Shown here: positions 23,423-35,425 of the stretch, piece by piece | How positions within the stretch are numbered: position 1 is the first letter of the stretch | Layout of the letters: each line of letters starts with the position of its first letter | Assembly (NCBI GenBank): GCA_033977485.1 | Contig: CM066988.1 | Span: 77,472,669 to 77,536,668 of the forward strand | Length of the DNA: 64,000 bases | Direction of reading: 5' to 3' | From: Hydrangea macrophylla | Lineage: Eukaryota > Streptophyta > Magnoliopsida > Cornales > Hydrangeaceae | Program-made: the position numbers and the translations under genes | The notes under the pieces: generated by a model | The model's database searches: none | The model's input: the letters and a program-made list of their open reading frames with translations, nothing else | Told to the model about the DNA's origin: nothing

Positions 23423-26400
23423 GAATCAAAGTGGAGTTCAACGAATCAGCTTGGTCCAACTAAAAAGATTGGCATGCTCACATCCGCCAATAGAAGAATT
23501 ACAAATGCCAGCATTCGAGAGACCTCCCTACTGTGAGTTAAAGCATTTTCACATTTTAACCACTACATTCTACATTTTCTAAAATTATTATTACTAATAT
23601 CCTATCTTCATTGCAGTCAACCAAGCTACGGGAATGCCAAGTTCGAGGACTACTGTTAACCAAACGCAAGGGATGATTATTGAACAAGGTAGTACACAAC
23701 AACTTAATGATACTTATCATCTTACTGTCTGATATATTACGGTTGTCTTTTATTTTGTGTTTTTCCAAACTGTGTCATACATAGAGTGCAATACTTCCTA
23801 TTAATTGACGTAAGAAAAATAGTTGGTTCAAATCATTTAGAATGAGATTCCTAAAATACTTCATTCACATTGTCTCCTCGCGTCTTAATATAAGCATAAC
23901 AAGAGAACAATCCAAGGAATTGGAATGAAGCTACGGCTAACAACATGAACTTCCAAGCAGAGCACGAGACTGAGCCACGTTCGACTTATAATTGCGCTAG
24001 AGGTCTACATGGAAATTTGGGTTCAATCAAACTTCAATTGCCTACACCAACTATATGTCCATACCGTCATGCGCTCAAGTTTCATAGTGAAACTTCTGAC
24101 ATGTGCTGCTTAAATGGAAAAGTTGCCTTGTCGCAAATTCCGTACCCGACAGAGATGCTTAACATTTTGTCGTCACAAACATCCGAGGGACGTCATTTTA
24201 GACAAAATATTAGAGCTTACAATCATGTCTTTTCGTTCACTTCAACGCGAGTGCATGTCAATGAAATTTTAGCAAATAGAAGCCGGGGGATATACACATT
24301 TCGTGCACAAGGTTCCATATATCATAGAATTGGTGGTCTTCTTCCAACTACAAATGATAGGCCCCGATACCTACAAATGTATATATATGACACGGATCGT
24401 GAAATAGACAATAGAATGTTGGAAAATGATTCGTTAAATTGGGATCTATTGGAAAAGATACAACAAATCTTAAATTCTCACAACCCATTCGTCCACACAT
24501 TTCATCAATTGGGACAGCGACACGACATCCATAGTTGCAGTCTCATCATTAAAGAACAACCACTCAGAGAGCGTCAGTATAATACCCCTACTGCATCTCA
24601 AGTCACAGCTGTTATAATTGGCGGAGATGAAGTTGGAAATATAAATTGAAGGGACATCATTGTTGAAAGCTTTGGTGGACGACTTACAAATGTCCAAGAG
24701 ATCGCAGGTTACTATGACCCGTTGCAATACCCCCTCTTATTTCCTTATGGAATGTATGGCTGGGATTTAAATACACGTGATGAGCATGGAAGAAAGGTGA
24801 CATGTCGGGACTTTTACGCGTACATGTCACAGGTAAAAGATCCTTACAATCATAAGTTTTGTTCAAAAAAAAAAAATTTAACTTTACCTTATAAAGTTAT
24901 TCAACTATTCATTGTTAGATTCGACATGATCAACCTTTAGCTCTTCTTAGACTCGGACGCCTTTCGTAGCAGTATTATGTTGATAATTATGTCAAAATTG
25001 AATCACAAAGGCTTCAGTGGATACGCTCTAATCAACGCATGATTCGCTTTGAAATGTATCAAGGGCTACAAGACTCCTTTGATGCTGGCGAATTAAATGC
25101 AGGTAGTAAATGCCACATTTTGCAAACTATTTTAATATATCTACTGCCTTCAAATTTAATTAACTAAATCCATATACAACTTCAAAATAGGAAACGTTGG
25201 ACGAAGGACTATACTACCATCGTCATTTGTTGGGAGTCCCCGTGACATGTACCAACGATATCAAGATGCTATGGCGCTGGTTCTAAAGTTTGGAAAACTA
25301 GATCTCTATATCACTATGACATGTAATCCAATCTGGGAGGAAATTACAAATGAGCTGTTACCAAGCCAATCGGCACAAGATTGTCCTGATTTGGTAATAA
25401 GAATATTTCGTGCAAAGATAGAAGAATTAAAGACTGGTCTTTTTGTAAAAGGGGTGTTAGGGAGAGTTGTCGCACACGTCCATGTATTCAAATATAAAAA
25501 ATGAGGACTACCACATGTGCATATGCTCCTCATTTTGGATGAAAATGACAAGATAAATAGCCCCGACGATTATGATCGTGTAGTTACTGCTGAATTACCA
25601 AATAAGGAGGAAAACCCTGCATTGTATGTTACAGTTACCAAACATATGATACATGGTCCATGTTGGGCACACAACCCTAATTCTCCATGTATGAAACATG
25701 GAAAATACAGCAAAAAATATCCCAAACCATTCTCTCCTACGACCATACAGGGTAATGATTCATATCCAGTTTATTGAAGACGGGATGGTCAACCGATGCC
25801 TCTTGACCACAATCGAAACATCATGGTCGATAATAGTTGGGTGGTTCCCTATAATCCATGGTTCATATTAAAGTATGATTGTCACATCAATGTCGAGATC
25901 TGTAGTAGCATCAAAAGCATGAAATACTTATACAATATGTTCATAAGGGTCCAGACTAAGTGCCTCTTGAAGTTCGTCCAAGACCTAACTATGATGAGAT
26001 TCAACATTTCGTCGATGCAAGATGGGCTCGTGCAACAGAAGCACTTTGGAAGATTTTTAAATTCCCTCTGAGCCAAATTTATCCATCTGTAGAATGCTTA
26101 CAAATTCATCTACCCAATAGGCAAAATGTTTGATTTCACAGTGATCAAAATTTGAGAGATATTTTGTCAGATGAGATGCTCTCAAAGACAATGTTAACTG
26201 AGTTTTTTACATTGAATGCTGTCGACCCGCATGCAAGGCGTTACCTATATCGAGAGATTCTCGAGCATTATAGATGGATTGGTGGAGATAAAAAAAATAT
26301 GGAGAAGGAGGAGAAATCGAATAAGGGTTATCAGTCGAATATATACAATATCACCATCCAAAGGCGACAAATTTTTCCTTCGTATCCTTCTCAACCATGT

Positions 26401-26640
26401 CAGGGGTCCAACGTGCGCAGAAGATTTGCTAACATTTAATGGGGTGCTCAACACCACGTTTAAGCAAGCAGCTGAAAGTCGTGGTTTGTTAGAAAATGAT
26501 AGTAGCGTTCGTTAGTGCTTACTTGAGGCATCTTCCATTAGAATGCCAAGTGCTTTACGAAGATTATTTGTTACAATTCTAGTGTATTGTGAACCTACAG
26601 GGGTACGAAGTTTATGGGATGAATTCTCTCCTTTATGATT
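23423..26640 (+). pseudogene. Helitron Rep (HUH nuclease) relic, split by introns
   Basis: Plausible short exons at 23423-23532 (LKRLACSHPPIEELQ) and 23617-23690 lead to a 234-aa Helitron-like N-domain (23945-24649: NCARGLHGNLG, GGLLPTTNDRPRYLQMYIYD). After a stop the frame goes on as QYPLLFPYGMYGWD. GT-AG introns are likely at 24834-24939 and 25102-25190. The HUH motif survives as GLPHVHMLLIL just after a stop at 25502-25504. The tyrosine region (KYLY..., then YVHKGPD in another frame, about 25920-25955) is broken by a frame change. CEPTGVRSLWDEF at about 26590-26625 links to the helicase. Confidence 0.88.
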
Positions 26641-28240
26641 GAAGACTATTCTTCTTCAACCTCATCTAACATGGTGGTTGTCCAAAATAGATTGTTGAGA
26701 GACTTAAATGGATTGTTAGTACAACATAATAAAATGATAATTGATTACGAGTTGCCTACAATCTCGGAGGAATATGAAATTATACCAGAAATTCCTACCT
26801 GTATCGAAGATGAGCTTTCCATCACTATTGTTCAAGAGGATCTAGATGCAGTTGATAATTTGAATGAAGACCAAATGTTCGCATTCAATTCAATCATTAG
26901 TGTTTTTCAAGAACACAACTCAGGATATTCTTCGTGGATGGTCCCGGGGGGCACTGGCAAAACATATTTATACTGCGCATTGCTTTAAGGCTGAGAAAAG
27001 ATGGTCATATAGAAATAGCAACAGCAACAGCAACATCAGGAGTAGCTACGACCATATTACCGGGTGGACGAACAGCTCATTCGCGATTTAAGATCCCTAT
27101 TAATCCTGATGCATCATCTACATGTTCCATTAGTAAACAATCTACATTGGCTACTTTAATAAGATCTGTAGCTATTATTATTTGGGATGAAGCAACAATG
27201 GCACATCGTTATGCCTTCGAGGCTTTAGACCAGAGTTTTAGAGATATCATGGATATTGATCAACCATATGGTGGGAAGATTATGATTTTTGGCAGAGACT
27301 TTAGGCAAGTACTTCCTATTGTTCCCAAAGGTACACGTTCTGAATTAATCGAGTCCTCAATCACTAGAGCATCATTTTGGAATATCGTTTGCATTTTGCG
27401 ACTGAGGCAAAACATGAGATCAAGAGACGACACACAATTTCAGAATTCTTGCTCCGTGTTGGGGATGAGGTTGAACCTACAATAGGTGATGACATGATAA
27501 AGTTACCACCTTTTATAGTCATACCATGGGAAGGAGATCAATCTATCAATCATTTGATCTGCAAAATCTTCTCTAATTTGGATTGCAATGCTTTCAATCC
27601 CAAATACATGGTTGAATGTGCTATACTAACTCCGCGAAACGAAGAAGTCGATAAGTTAAATGAAAACATAATACGAATGTTCCCTGGAGAAGAAGAGACG
27701 TTATATTCTTACGACTCCGTAACGGATGATCCAAGAAATTTGTACCAACAAGAGTTTTTGAACTCAATATCACCAGGTGGACTACCTCCACATAATTTGA
27801 CATTGAAATGTGGTGCCCCCGTCATGCTTTTGAGGAGCATTAACCCAAAAATAGGTCTGTGTAATGGCACGAGATTGTTATGTCGTGGAAAATTTGATCA
27901 CATGCTAGATGCTGAAATCTTAACTAGTCAATTTGTTGGAACAATAGTTTTTTTTGCCTAGAATCCCTTTAAAGACACATGATAGTGTAAAGTTGCCCTT
28001 TGAGATGACAAGATGACAATTTCCAGTAAAACTGAGTTTTGCTTTAACTATAAACAAATCTCAAGGACAAACAATCCCACATGTGGGTATATACCTTCCA
28101 GATCATGTATTCAGTCACGGACAGTTATATGTGGCCTTATCACGCGGGATTTCGCAAGAGTCACTAAGGTACTAATTAAAAAGGGAACTGTCAATGGTGA
28201 TAATGGTGATTTCACAAGAAATGTGGTGTAGAAAGAAGTT
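26641..28240 (+). pseudogene. Helitron PIF1-like helicase relic
   Basis: The Walker A motif reads PGGTGKTYLY (about 26944-26973), but a shift directly after it moves the protein to the frame of 26934-27485. That frame holds GGRTAHSRFKIPI, Walker B IIWDEATMAHR and GRDFRQVLPIVPKGTR. A second shift near 27400 moves it to 27377-27961 (NGTRLL, PPHNLTLKCGAPVMLLRSIN). The C-terminal helicase motif [11 protein letters not shown] is readable at about 28120-28155. Order and motifs match the 5'-3' helicase of Helitrons, which unwinds DNA in rolling-circle transposition. At least three breaks make it inactive. Confidence 0.93.
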
Positions 28241-28389
28241 CTGCTGCTATAAACAAATGTCATCTTTGTAAGGTATGCATTACACATTTTCTAATTTATA
28301 TCTTTATATGCCTAGAATTGCACCTCACAAATTAAATTTTTAAAAAAAACCAACAACAACAACAACAACAACAACAAAAACACTAAGAA

Positions 28390-29169
28390 TTGAATGAACT
28401 ACCGGGGATGGAGCGTCATGTGCTTTGGGAATTATTTGAAGATCACAAACCATTGCCTCTTTATATACTGTATGAAAACAAGGTAAACTCCTCCCTAAAA
28501 ATACTTTTCTATCATGTTAATCTCCATATATTTGCATTTGATGTCCTTACTGTTAGTACTAATGATGTGTGCAGGTTGTACAACTTTCTATTAGTAGCCC
28601 TAGTTGGATGTGCGTAGTGAAAGCAGATAATAGACAACTTAGTAAACTGATCAACAGAGTGTGGCATCAAATGATGGAAGAACAATAAGTTTATTACATT
28701 AACTCTTTAATACATAACCCGACTGTACATGTGTGCTCTTTATTTATGTCAACTGATTATTAATTTGTAAACATTTGAAAAAGTATGATGGAAACACATG
28801 TGGAGTTGCTTTCCTTGACGAGGTTAGTTTGTCATTTATTTGTACAAGTAGCACAATCTGTTTTGCGCATACAACTCAACAACATTGTTTAATACGCATA
28901 CCATTATTCATTTCTACATACGGTGTTGTATGCAACATGTACAAAATCATCTGTTTATGTGCAACCGAATTACGAGGTTTGCTTTTTACCTTATCTGTTA
29001 TTTTGCCATGGCAACGAAAATAACCTACACTCCCATAATGTGTTCACTAATTTTTCAGGCACATGGTTCATGTTACTGGAAAACAATTGGACAAAGCTGC
29101 TTCAACTGTCATCGATGCATGATTGATGGGTTCAATGGTTGTCGATATCAATTTGGTCAATTATTGTGA
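28390..29169 (+). other. Possible extra spliced exons downstream of the helicase
   Basis: Three or four short frames have exon-like edges: 28390-28480 (WELFEDHKPLPLYILYENK then GTAAAC), 28575-28688 (a Ser/Trp-rich peptide ending VWHQMMEEQ, stop), 28775-28820 (YDGNTCGVAFLDE then GTTAGT) and 29059-29169 after TTTTTCAG (Cys-rich, SCFNCHRCMIDG). No family is recognised. They may be the remains of an accessory gene or of captured host exons. Confidence 0.35.
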
Positions 29170-29299
29170 AAACATTTGTGTATATATGTTTTGTTTGTGT
29201 GTTTCTTTTTGTTTTTATATAGATTTATTTATTTTTTTTTCCTCTACACAAACTGATGTTTAATACTTAGATTTGTTAACATGTAACTTCAATATGTTA

Positions 29300-29330
29300 C
29301 ACACGTAGCACGTGTGCCCCATCCGCTAAT
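29300..29330 (+). other. Helitron 3' terminus: hairpin plus CTAAT
   Basis: CACACGT, loop AGC, ACGTGTG forms a perfect 7-bp stem at 29300-29316. Nine bases later the element ends CTAAT (29326-29330). This is the classic Helitron termination signal; the next base is T, as expected for insertion into an AT site. Confidence 0.92.
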
Positions 29331-29560
29331 TCTATTATAAATGGAAAGGGAGGGGTATCAATATTATTTTATAAGTTCTCTATAATTACAATTAAACTAT
29401 TACACTTTATCTTCTTAAAAAGTATTAGAAGGGTATTAAAATGTCCAATCAATTAAAAAAAAACCTGATTCAACAAATGGAAAAAAACTATCTAAAACAG
29501 TTGGTGAAAAAAAAAACCCTGTTTGAAAAACAAACAAACTGTCAACCACACTGAGTGTGT
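29331..29560 (+). mobile_element. 5' end of a second Helitron
   Basis: TCTATTATAAATGGAAAGGG begins at the base after the first Helitron's 3' end. It resembles the proposed 5' end at 18739 over at least 200 bp: AGGGGTA.CAA, later ATTACACTTT.TCTTC.T, GGGTAT.AAA.TGTC and an A-rich tract with AAACC. No matching 3' end can be found downstream on the + strand, so it is either cut short or continues unrecognised. Confidence 0.6.
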
Positions 29561-30234
29561 GGCCCTATTAGGCCATGTTTGGCGCGCTGGATAAGGGGGT
29601 CAGATTGGATAAAAATTATCCAATCCAGTGTTTAGTGCGCACACAAATAAGGATTATTTTATCTCAAAGTCCCCTTTTTATCCCATTGAATATGGGATAA
29701 CTCAATACCAAACCAAAGGGATGTGGTATTAGGTCAGATAAATTTGCTAGATTAAAAAAAAAAAGGCAATTTGTGATCAGCCCGTCCTCACCATTCTTCT
29801 TCTTCTTCAGTTCACCATTCTTCTTCTTTCTTCATCTGCCCTCAACCCGTCCTCACCAGTGCTGTCGCAGTCGCCGAGCCTCGTCTCCGCCACCACCATC
29901 ACACACATCTGCCATCGCCGATCGAGACTCATTGATCTAGACTCAAATCTTTTGTCTTTGGTTTGGTTTTATTTTGGTTGGGAGTTGTATCAAAATCAAG
30001 AATTGGTTGGGATTCTATCTAGATTCAGAATTTTGGTTTCTGGGGTCTTTGATTTGGGGATCTCATTTGGAATTTTTGTTTAGTGTAAAGGGTGAGGTTT
30101 GATTTGGTAATATTCTCAACTTGTATTATGTCAATTGTATATACTCCATGATTGAATCGTCCATCTTCTTCCTATCATTTTTTTTTTGTTTTGGATGACA
30201 CATCCTTCAGTCTTTTATTCGTGTGTGTATATAT
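29561..30234. other. Unassigned sequence
   Basis: Contains a perfect small hairpin (ttggataa...ttatccaa, about 29607-29628) inside a stretch that begins ggccatgtttggcgcgctgg and may be a small DNA transposon, then a TTC-rich run near 29805. Frame 29859-30083 shows no known motif. Confidence 0.4.
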
Positions 30235-30247
30235 ACTAGTGGAGGCT

Positions 30248-30266
30248 GCACGTGCAAGGCACGTGC
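30248..30266 (-). other. Helitron 3' hairpin
   Basis: An 8-bp stem GCACGTGC with loop of three, each arm itself palindromic, lies eight bases from CTAGT on the - strand. Confidence 0.75.
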
Positions 30267-32093
30267 CCGTTATGTTTCCATCCAATGCTATGTATATTGT
30301 TGTCCATGACTGTGGATACACCTATATCCATCCAATCAAATAAGATCAACAAGAATGGAAATGCATGCATCCTCTACTTTTCCTATCAATAACAGACACT
30401 TCACATTTTGAAAATGGCCTCTTTTCCCCTTACCTGAATAGTAGTACGAGCAATTGTCTCTCTGAAAATGTATCGTGATCTACTCACTGGTGTACACCCT
30501 GCATCCTGCCACCACAAATTGTGAAAATTAGTATACCATGAAGCAACTAAATCTATCCCTTATCCTTTCACTTTATTTATCCTGGAAAGCTAACTTCAAT
30601 GACAATAATCAAGAAGACTAAAAATATATATAAGCAAAACAAATGACAATTGATGAAATCAATCACCATTTAAGTTTTTAACTGAGTGGTCGAGTACTTC
30701 ATAACCCATTGCTTGTTGATTAACAAAATAATACATTCTTGGGTCTTCCATTTGAACTTTTGGAAATATTATAACATACATCTTACATATATTGATTCTA
30801 ATAGCCATATAATTAACCAAAGAAAATTAAGGCTGAAACAAAAGATATATACTAACCATTCCAACCCCCAGGTTTTGCATAATCTGCACACATTTCATTC
30901 ATGTCTGCTACGTTTAGCATACTATAAAAGGCAAAACAACACATTCATTTTAGCCAAAGATTATCTCCATAAATTTATAATCATGTTAAAAGGGAAATTG
31001 GTCCATGTGGTGGACATTAACCATTTTCATCAAAGGTCTATGTGCCAAAAAAAATTTGGATTTTGTTTGAACCCACAAAAATAATGATCCAGTTTGCATT
31101 TCAATCCCATGCAAGCACATGTTGTTCCTAACAATATACATCATAAACTTTGCACAGTAATTGACAATCCTATTGGATGGGAATGTTTTCAATGTTAGAT
31201 CACACAATTTGGTGAACTAATCAACATCAAACAATTGAGTTCATAGCAATAAAATTTAAACTACAGAGGGGAAAAAAGTTGATAAGGAGACAAACGGATC
31301 AAATATGTTGGAAAATCCATAAACTTTTATTCAATAGTAACGTCAAAAAATGAAACAATTAGTTGAGAATCATAAATATCAAAATATATACAATAGCAGT
31401 ATGATCATTCCATGAAGAAACAACACGCAAAAGTAGAGAAGAAATAGATGAAGAATCCAAAGAATTGAAATCCAAGTTCATGTTCATGACACCAGAAAGT
31501 GAGAGCGAATTAAGGAATATCTTCCCTTCATACTCATCTCCATTTCCTCTACGCGAGTCTGTATTCCTCAGATTATGAAGTAAGTTTTTCTTAGTTATGG
31601 CAGTTTTTGATAGCAATAATTTATGGCAGTTTAAAATAGAAATTATGGCAGTTTTTTTTTCTTACAGGTTTTTAACCTCGCCCTCGTATTGAAATCTCCT
31701 CTTCCCAATAATTGCATCCTCTATCCCTTCTCTGTCCCCATAGCGCTTCTCCAAAGCCACAAACATTGTGTACAATTTGATAACCATTACATTACCTCAA
31801 ATCAAAAAGCTACTAATGATTTCTCCAATCATATATTCAAAGCAAGAAAGTTCTTGGTTTTCTCCAAGCTAGTGGTAAATCAATCAAGCATAAAGAATTA
31901 CCACAAAAGATTTTAAAATCATTTCTATCATGTTCAAAAGCTATTATATATCTGTTCGGGGAATATTCATTTATAGTTTTTTTTTTTTTACACAAATCCA
32001 TAAACAGAAAATGGGAATTAGTAGATTAAGCCTGAAGGAAGGTGTGCCTTTTTCCTCCTCCTTCCGACAGCTTCAAAGCTTTACTCACTCTCC

Positions 32094-32231
32094 ATGGACG
32101 ACATGGCTGCTTCACCATTGAACTTAGTGTCGGAAATCGAACCCCGATTTATTGTTGACGTTGTCGACCCTTGTCGTGGGCCTGCCGTTGCAGTTGCAGC
32201 TGGAGTACTGGGTGTTTATTTGGGTCTTTGA
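32094..32231 (+). other. 45-codon frame, possible captured gene fragment
   Basis: The ATG at 32094 opens MDDMAASPLNLVSEIEPRF, then an acidic stretch and an Ala/Val/Gly-rich hydrophobic end closing at 32231. Base composition here is richer in GC than the AT-rich DNA around it, as for an exon. I do not recognise the family. It sits inside the proposed Helitron. Confidence 0.3.
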
Positions 32232-33493
32232 AAGTAAATTCTCTCTCTATAATTGATTGATATGGTAAACAGTGGATGTTAGTGATGGCTGGGGCAACAA
32301 ATCTAGGGTTTTGGCTCGCGCGAGGGGGAAATAGACGAGAAGAAGGGGAGAAACGAAGAGAGAGAATCAGAGAAAGGAATAGAGAACCCATTTTGCGGCT
32401 GTTGGGTTTGATAGACAGGTGAAGTTGTAAAACCCGAGATATTGAGGGGTAAAATGGGTAACTCGCACAATTTAAACCCTAAATAACTAAAAAGCGGGGG
32501 AAAAAGAATAATAATAATCAAGGAAAATGAGAAGGAATTGAAACAAATTAAAAAGAGGTTGTAATTATAAATCTATGAACTAATTGGCTTCCTTCTTATT
32601 TTGCGCATTGTTTTTCTTATTTAAATCAAGTAAGGGAAAAGAAGAAACAAGCATAGGACCAAAGTTTTAGATTCCAACACAAATACAAAAAGCAAAAATT
32701 AAAGAAGGCATTTTCACAAACACCCACCTTGCAACAACAGATAAGTGTGTTATCCCTGGTAGTTTCAAGTTTGTATAAATCTGCACAGAAAGAGAGACAG
32801 GAATCAATTAGATGCTGAAGCCGTGAAGGAAAGATACACCAAAATCGAAGCGGTGAAAAGAGGGAGAAAAAGGAAGACAAATCGATACAATTCGAATAAC
32901 CATAGCAAACCATCATTTTACTCCGCAGATTGACGTGGTTTATTCAATTCCATTTATGATATAGCAAGACCGAATCTTATATGCTTGTACACATCATAAA
33001 CATAGCATCCTACAATTCTCTTATTCTCAAAAATTGCACAAAAACAATAGTGGAATGACAATTCATTTGTAAATCTTCACTCATCTAATAAAGATTTAAT
33101 GGTATCTAAAAATTCCGCGGAAAATGCTTCAAACAATCATTTTTTGTTGATCAAGGTTCAGAAACTCAACAGCTTAGATCGGATCAATGGGTTCATCTTA
33201 CTCTCAAGTATATAACAGAAAGGGCAAAGAACATGAAAAAGAAAAAAGAATATGTTGTGCAAAAAAATCCATTTTCCTACCACTTCAGTTGCTTTGCTGA
33301 AACTAAAACAGCTTCATCTATGTCAACCCAACCAAATAGATATGAATTAACCATAAAGCTTTGGTCCAGCTGAATATAAAAACCCATCATTTATATACAT
33401 CATTCGCTTTTCAACCAAAGTATCATTTCAAAGTTCCAAACTTTCACCACCATTAAAAATGAATACATTTTTCCTCTAAAAAAAATGAATACA

Positions 33494-33693
33494 TTTTTGC
33501 TCACCCCAAAATTGCTCACATTTGCCACCCTCCTCTCTCATCCATTGGCTAATGTAGTGGGATCTAGGATTAAATGAGAATTAATTAATGGTGTAAAGTA
33601 CTGAGCGCATTGCATTAGGCAATAAAAAAAAGATAAAAAAAATAAATAAATAAAAGGGTGAGCAAAAGATGAACAATTTTGGAGTGAGCAAAA
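33494..33693. mobile_element. MITE with TTTTGCTCACCCCAAAATTG ends
   Basis: About 200 bp. The left end tttttgctcaccccaaaatt is mirrored by caattttggagtgagcaaaa at the right, and a second inner pair (gctcacatttgccaccc / gggtgagcaaaagatgaac) is also inverted. No coding sequence. Confidence 0.75.
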
Positions 33694-34167
33694 CTGCACT
33701 CATTGAAAATGGTTTCATATCTAAATGTATAAATTATAGTCTGTACACTTGTCTACAAACATGCTCTCAGATCCAATACCCCAATTCCGGTGATTATGAG
33801 TTTTATAATCGTTAATTGTACAAGAAATTCAACAAAAATACCAGAAAATAAAACAATTTTTTTTTTTTTAAAAAAAAGAGTACCTGGATTGGATGCTCTT
33901 ATGAACCTTATTGTGGAATTCAACATTCAAATTAGGTTTTGCAATGCCAAAAGAACCTAATTGACAGTAAAAAGAGAAAAGTTCATAAGATATAAGAGAA
34001 TAAATATATTAAGTGAGAAACCAAACAAAGAGATTGGGAATACGAGCAGAGACTTGGAGATTAAAGAAAATATGAAACCATCACCATGGCATACCATGAA
34101 GAAGATGTGCAGTGTAGTAAGCAAAGGCTTTTCTGCGTGTGTGAAATAGACATATATAAATACATAT

Positions 34168-34168
<1 letters not shown>

Positions 34169-34222
<54 letters not shown>
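34169..34222. repeat. (GA)n microsatellite
   Basis: About 54 bp of nearly pure GA; shorter GA runs follow at 34685-34718 and 34867-34883. Confidence 0.96.
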
Positions 34223-34226
<4 letters not shown>

Positions 34227-34532
34227 AAAACATAAAAATTGACAGAAAACTAAAGCTTGAACAATTATAAATCCAGCTAAGTAAAAACCTTAGTAAATTA
34301 GGCATTTAAAATGGAAAATTTCACATTCCCTTTCTATTAGTTTCCCTCAATTTATCAAAGATCTTGAATTTACCAGGTATAATGTGAAGACGTGTTGTCT
34401 TTGTGAGGAAGCGTTTAGGGCTTCGTCAGATGGTGGTCGATTGACGGAGGCAATAGCAATACTGAAGGCCAATTCCGCCAAACCTGGGCGTCGCTTGTCT
34501 GAAATTCAGTTAATTCTAGTTCGTATGAGTAT

Positions 34533-34648
34533 CAAGGTTTTGATCAGTTTGGAAATCGATGGTTGCTTCAGATTAGGGTTTGTAGAGTAACAAGGTTTTG
34601 ATCAGTTTGGGAATCGATGGTTGCTTCAGATTAGGGTTTGTAGAATCA
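34533..34648 (+). repeat. Tandem duplication of 58 bp
   Basis: The unit starting caaggttttgatcagtttgg occurs at 34533-34590 and 34591-34648 with two or three differences (ggaaatc / gggaatc and near gtagag / gtagaa). Confidence 0.9.
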
Positions 34649-34681
34649 GAAGAGAAGGTCTAAAGCGGAGAAGATGAAGAA

Positions 34682-34720
<39 letters not shown>

Positions 34721-35425
34721 GGAGATTAGAAAGCGAAGGAGCATGTACATGGTACAGTTTTAGCCAGAGTAAATATATGGTACAGTCCACAAGTAGACTT
34801 TTGTATCAATCCGCACAGAAGCTGAAGCGGTGAAGGAAAGACAATGAAACGCGCTAAGAACAACAAAGAGAGAGAGAGAGAGACGAGCACGTGGAGTCGT
34901 GAGAGGCTGCGTAGTGTGTATTTGACAGGCAAGCAGCAAGCGTAAAATTACTGAAGGGGGCTGATTAAGCTATATAGTCATTTCAGAAACAAGATTGCCG
35001 CTCGAGTAATTGTACAGATTAATAAGGGTAGAATAGGAAGTTCATATTTTTTGATGTGCCTGTTTATTTGTTCTTATAGTATAGTAGATATATGTATGGC
35101 CATGGTTATGTTTGGTTAGAAATTATGTTTGTTTTTAACAATTTTTTTTTGTGTGTGTGTGTGTGTGTTTTTTTTTTCATCTTTATTATTATTTTTTTTT
35201 CTTCATAATTTTACATATTTTTTAACCCATACTGGGGATTTTTGTTGTTAAAAAAACTATTCGAAACTTTAATGTAGACAATACCAAATACAGAATAGGG
35301 ATATAAACAGCTTATTTGACACTTTAATATTCCAAACACAGGACATTATAATAGTTTATTCAATAAAATTACTAATATAGTCCGATCCTACTTTATCCTG
35401 TGCTGTCTGACAATTTTATCCGAAC

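Larger units (their letters stand above)
18739..29330 (+). mobile_element. Autonomous-type Helitron, decayed, with nested solo LTR
   Basis: The proposed 5' end is TCTATACTACTATAGAATGG after an A (18738). The 3' end is CTAAT at 29326-29330, preceded by a 7-bp-stem hairpin (29300-29316) and followed by T. Inside are relics of a Helitron Rep domain and a PIF1-like helicase on the + strand. Length is 10.6 kb, or about 7.9 kb without the solo LTR at 19406-22108. The 3' end is very secure. The 5' end is supported by its likeness to the Helitron 5' end that starts at 29331. Confidence 0.8.
30235..35088 (-). mobile_element. Non-autonomous Helitron (- strand)
   Basis: Read on the - strand, the 5' end is TCTACTATACTATAAGAAC after an A (35088). 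The 3' end is a hairpin GCACGTGC-CTT-GCACGTGC (30248-30266), then eight bases and CTAGT (30239-30235). The base after CTAGT is A rather than the usual T, a small flaw. No Rep or helicase is found in 4.85 kb. The interior has GA runs, a nested MITE and several short gene-like pieces that could be captured fragments. Both ends fit the Helitron pattern, but the pairing of these two ends is inferred. Confidence 0.65.

Noticed and set aside
30686..31084. 132-aa + strand frame
   Set aside because: AT-rich, no recognisable motif and no splice or promoter context; inside the proposed Helitron. It could be chance.
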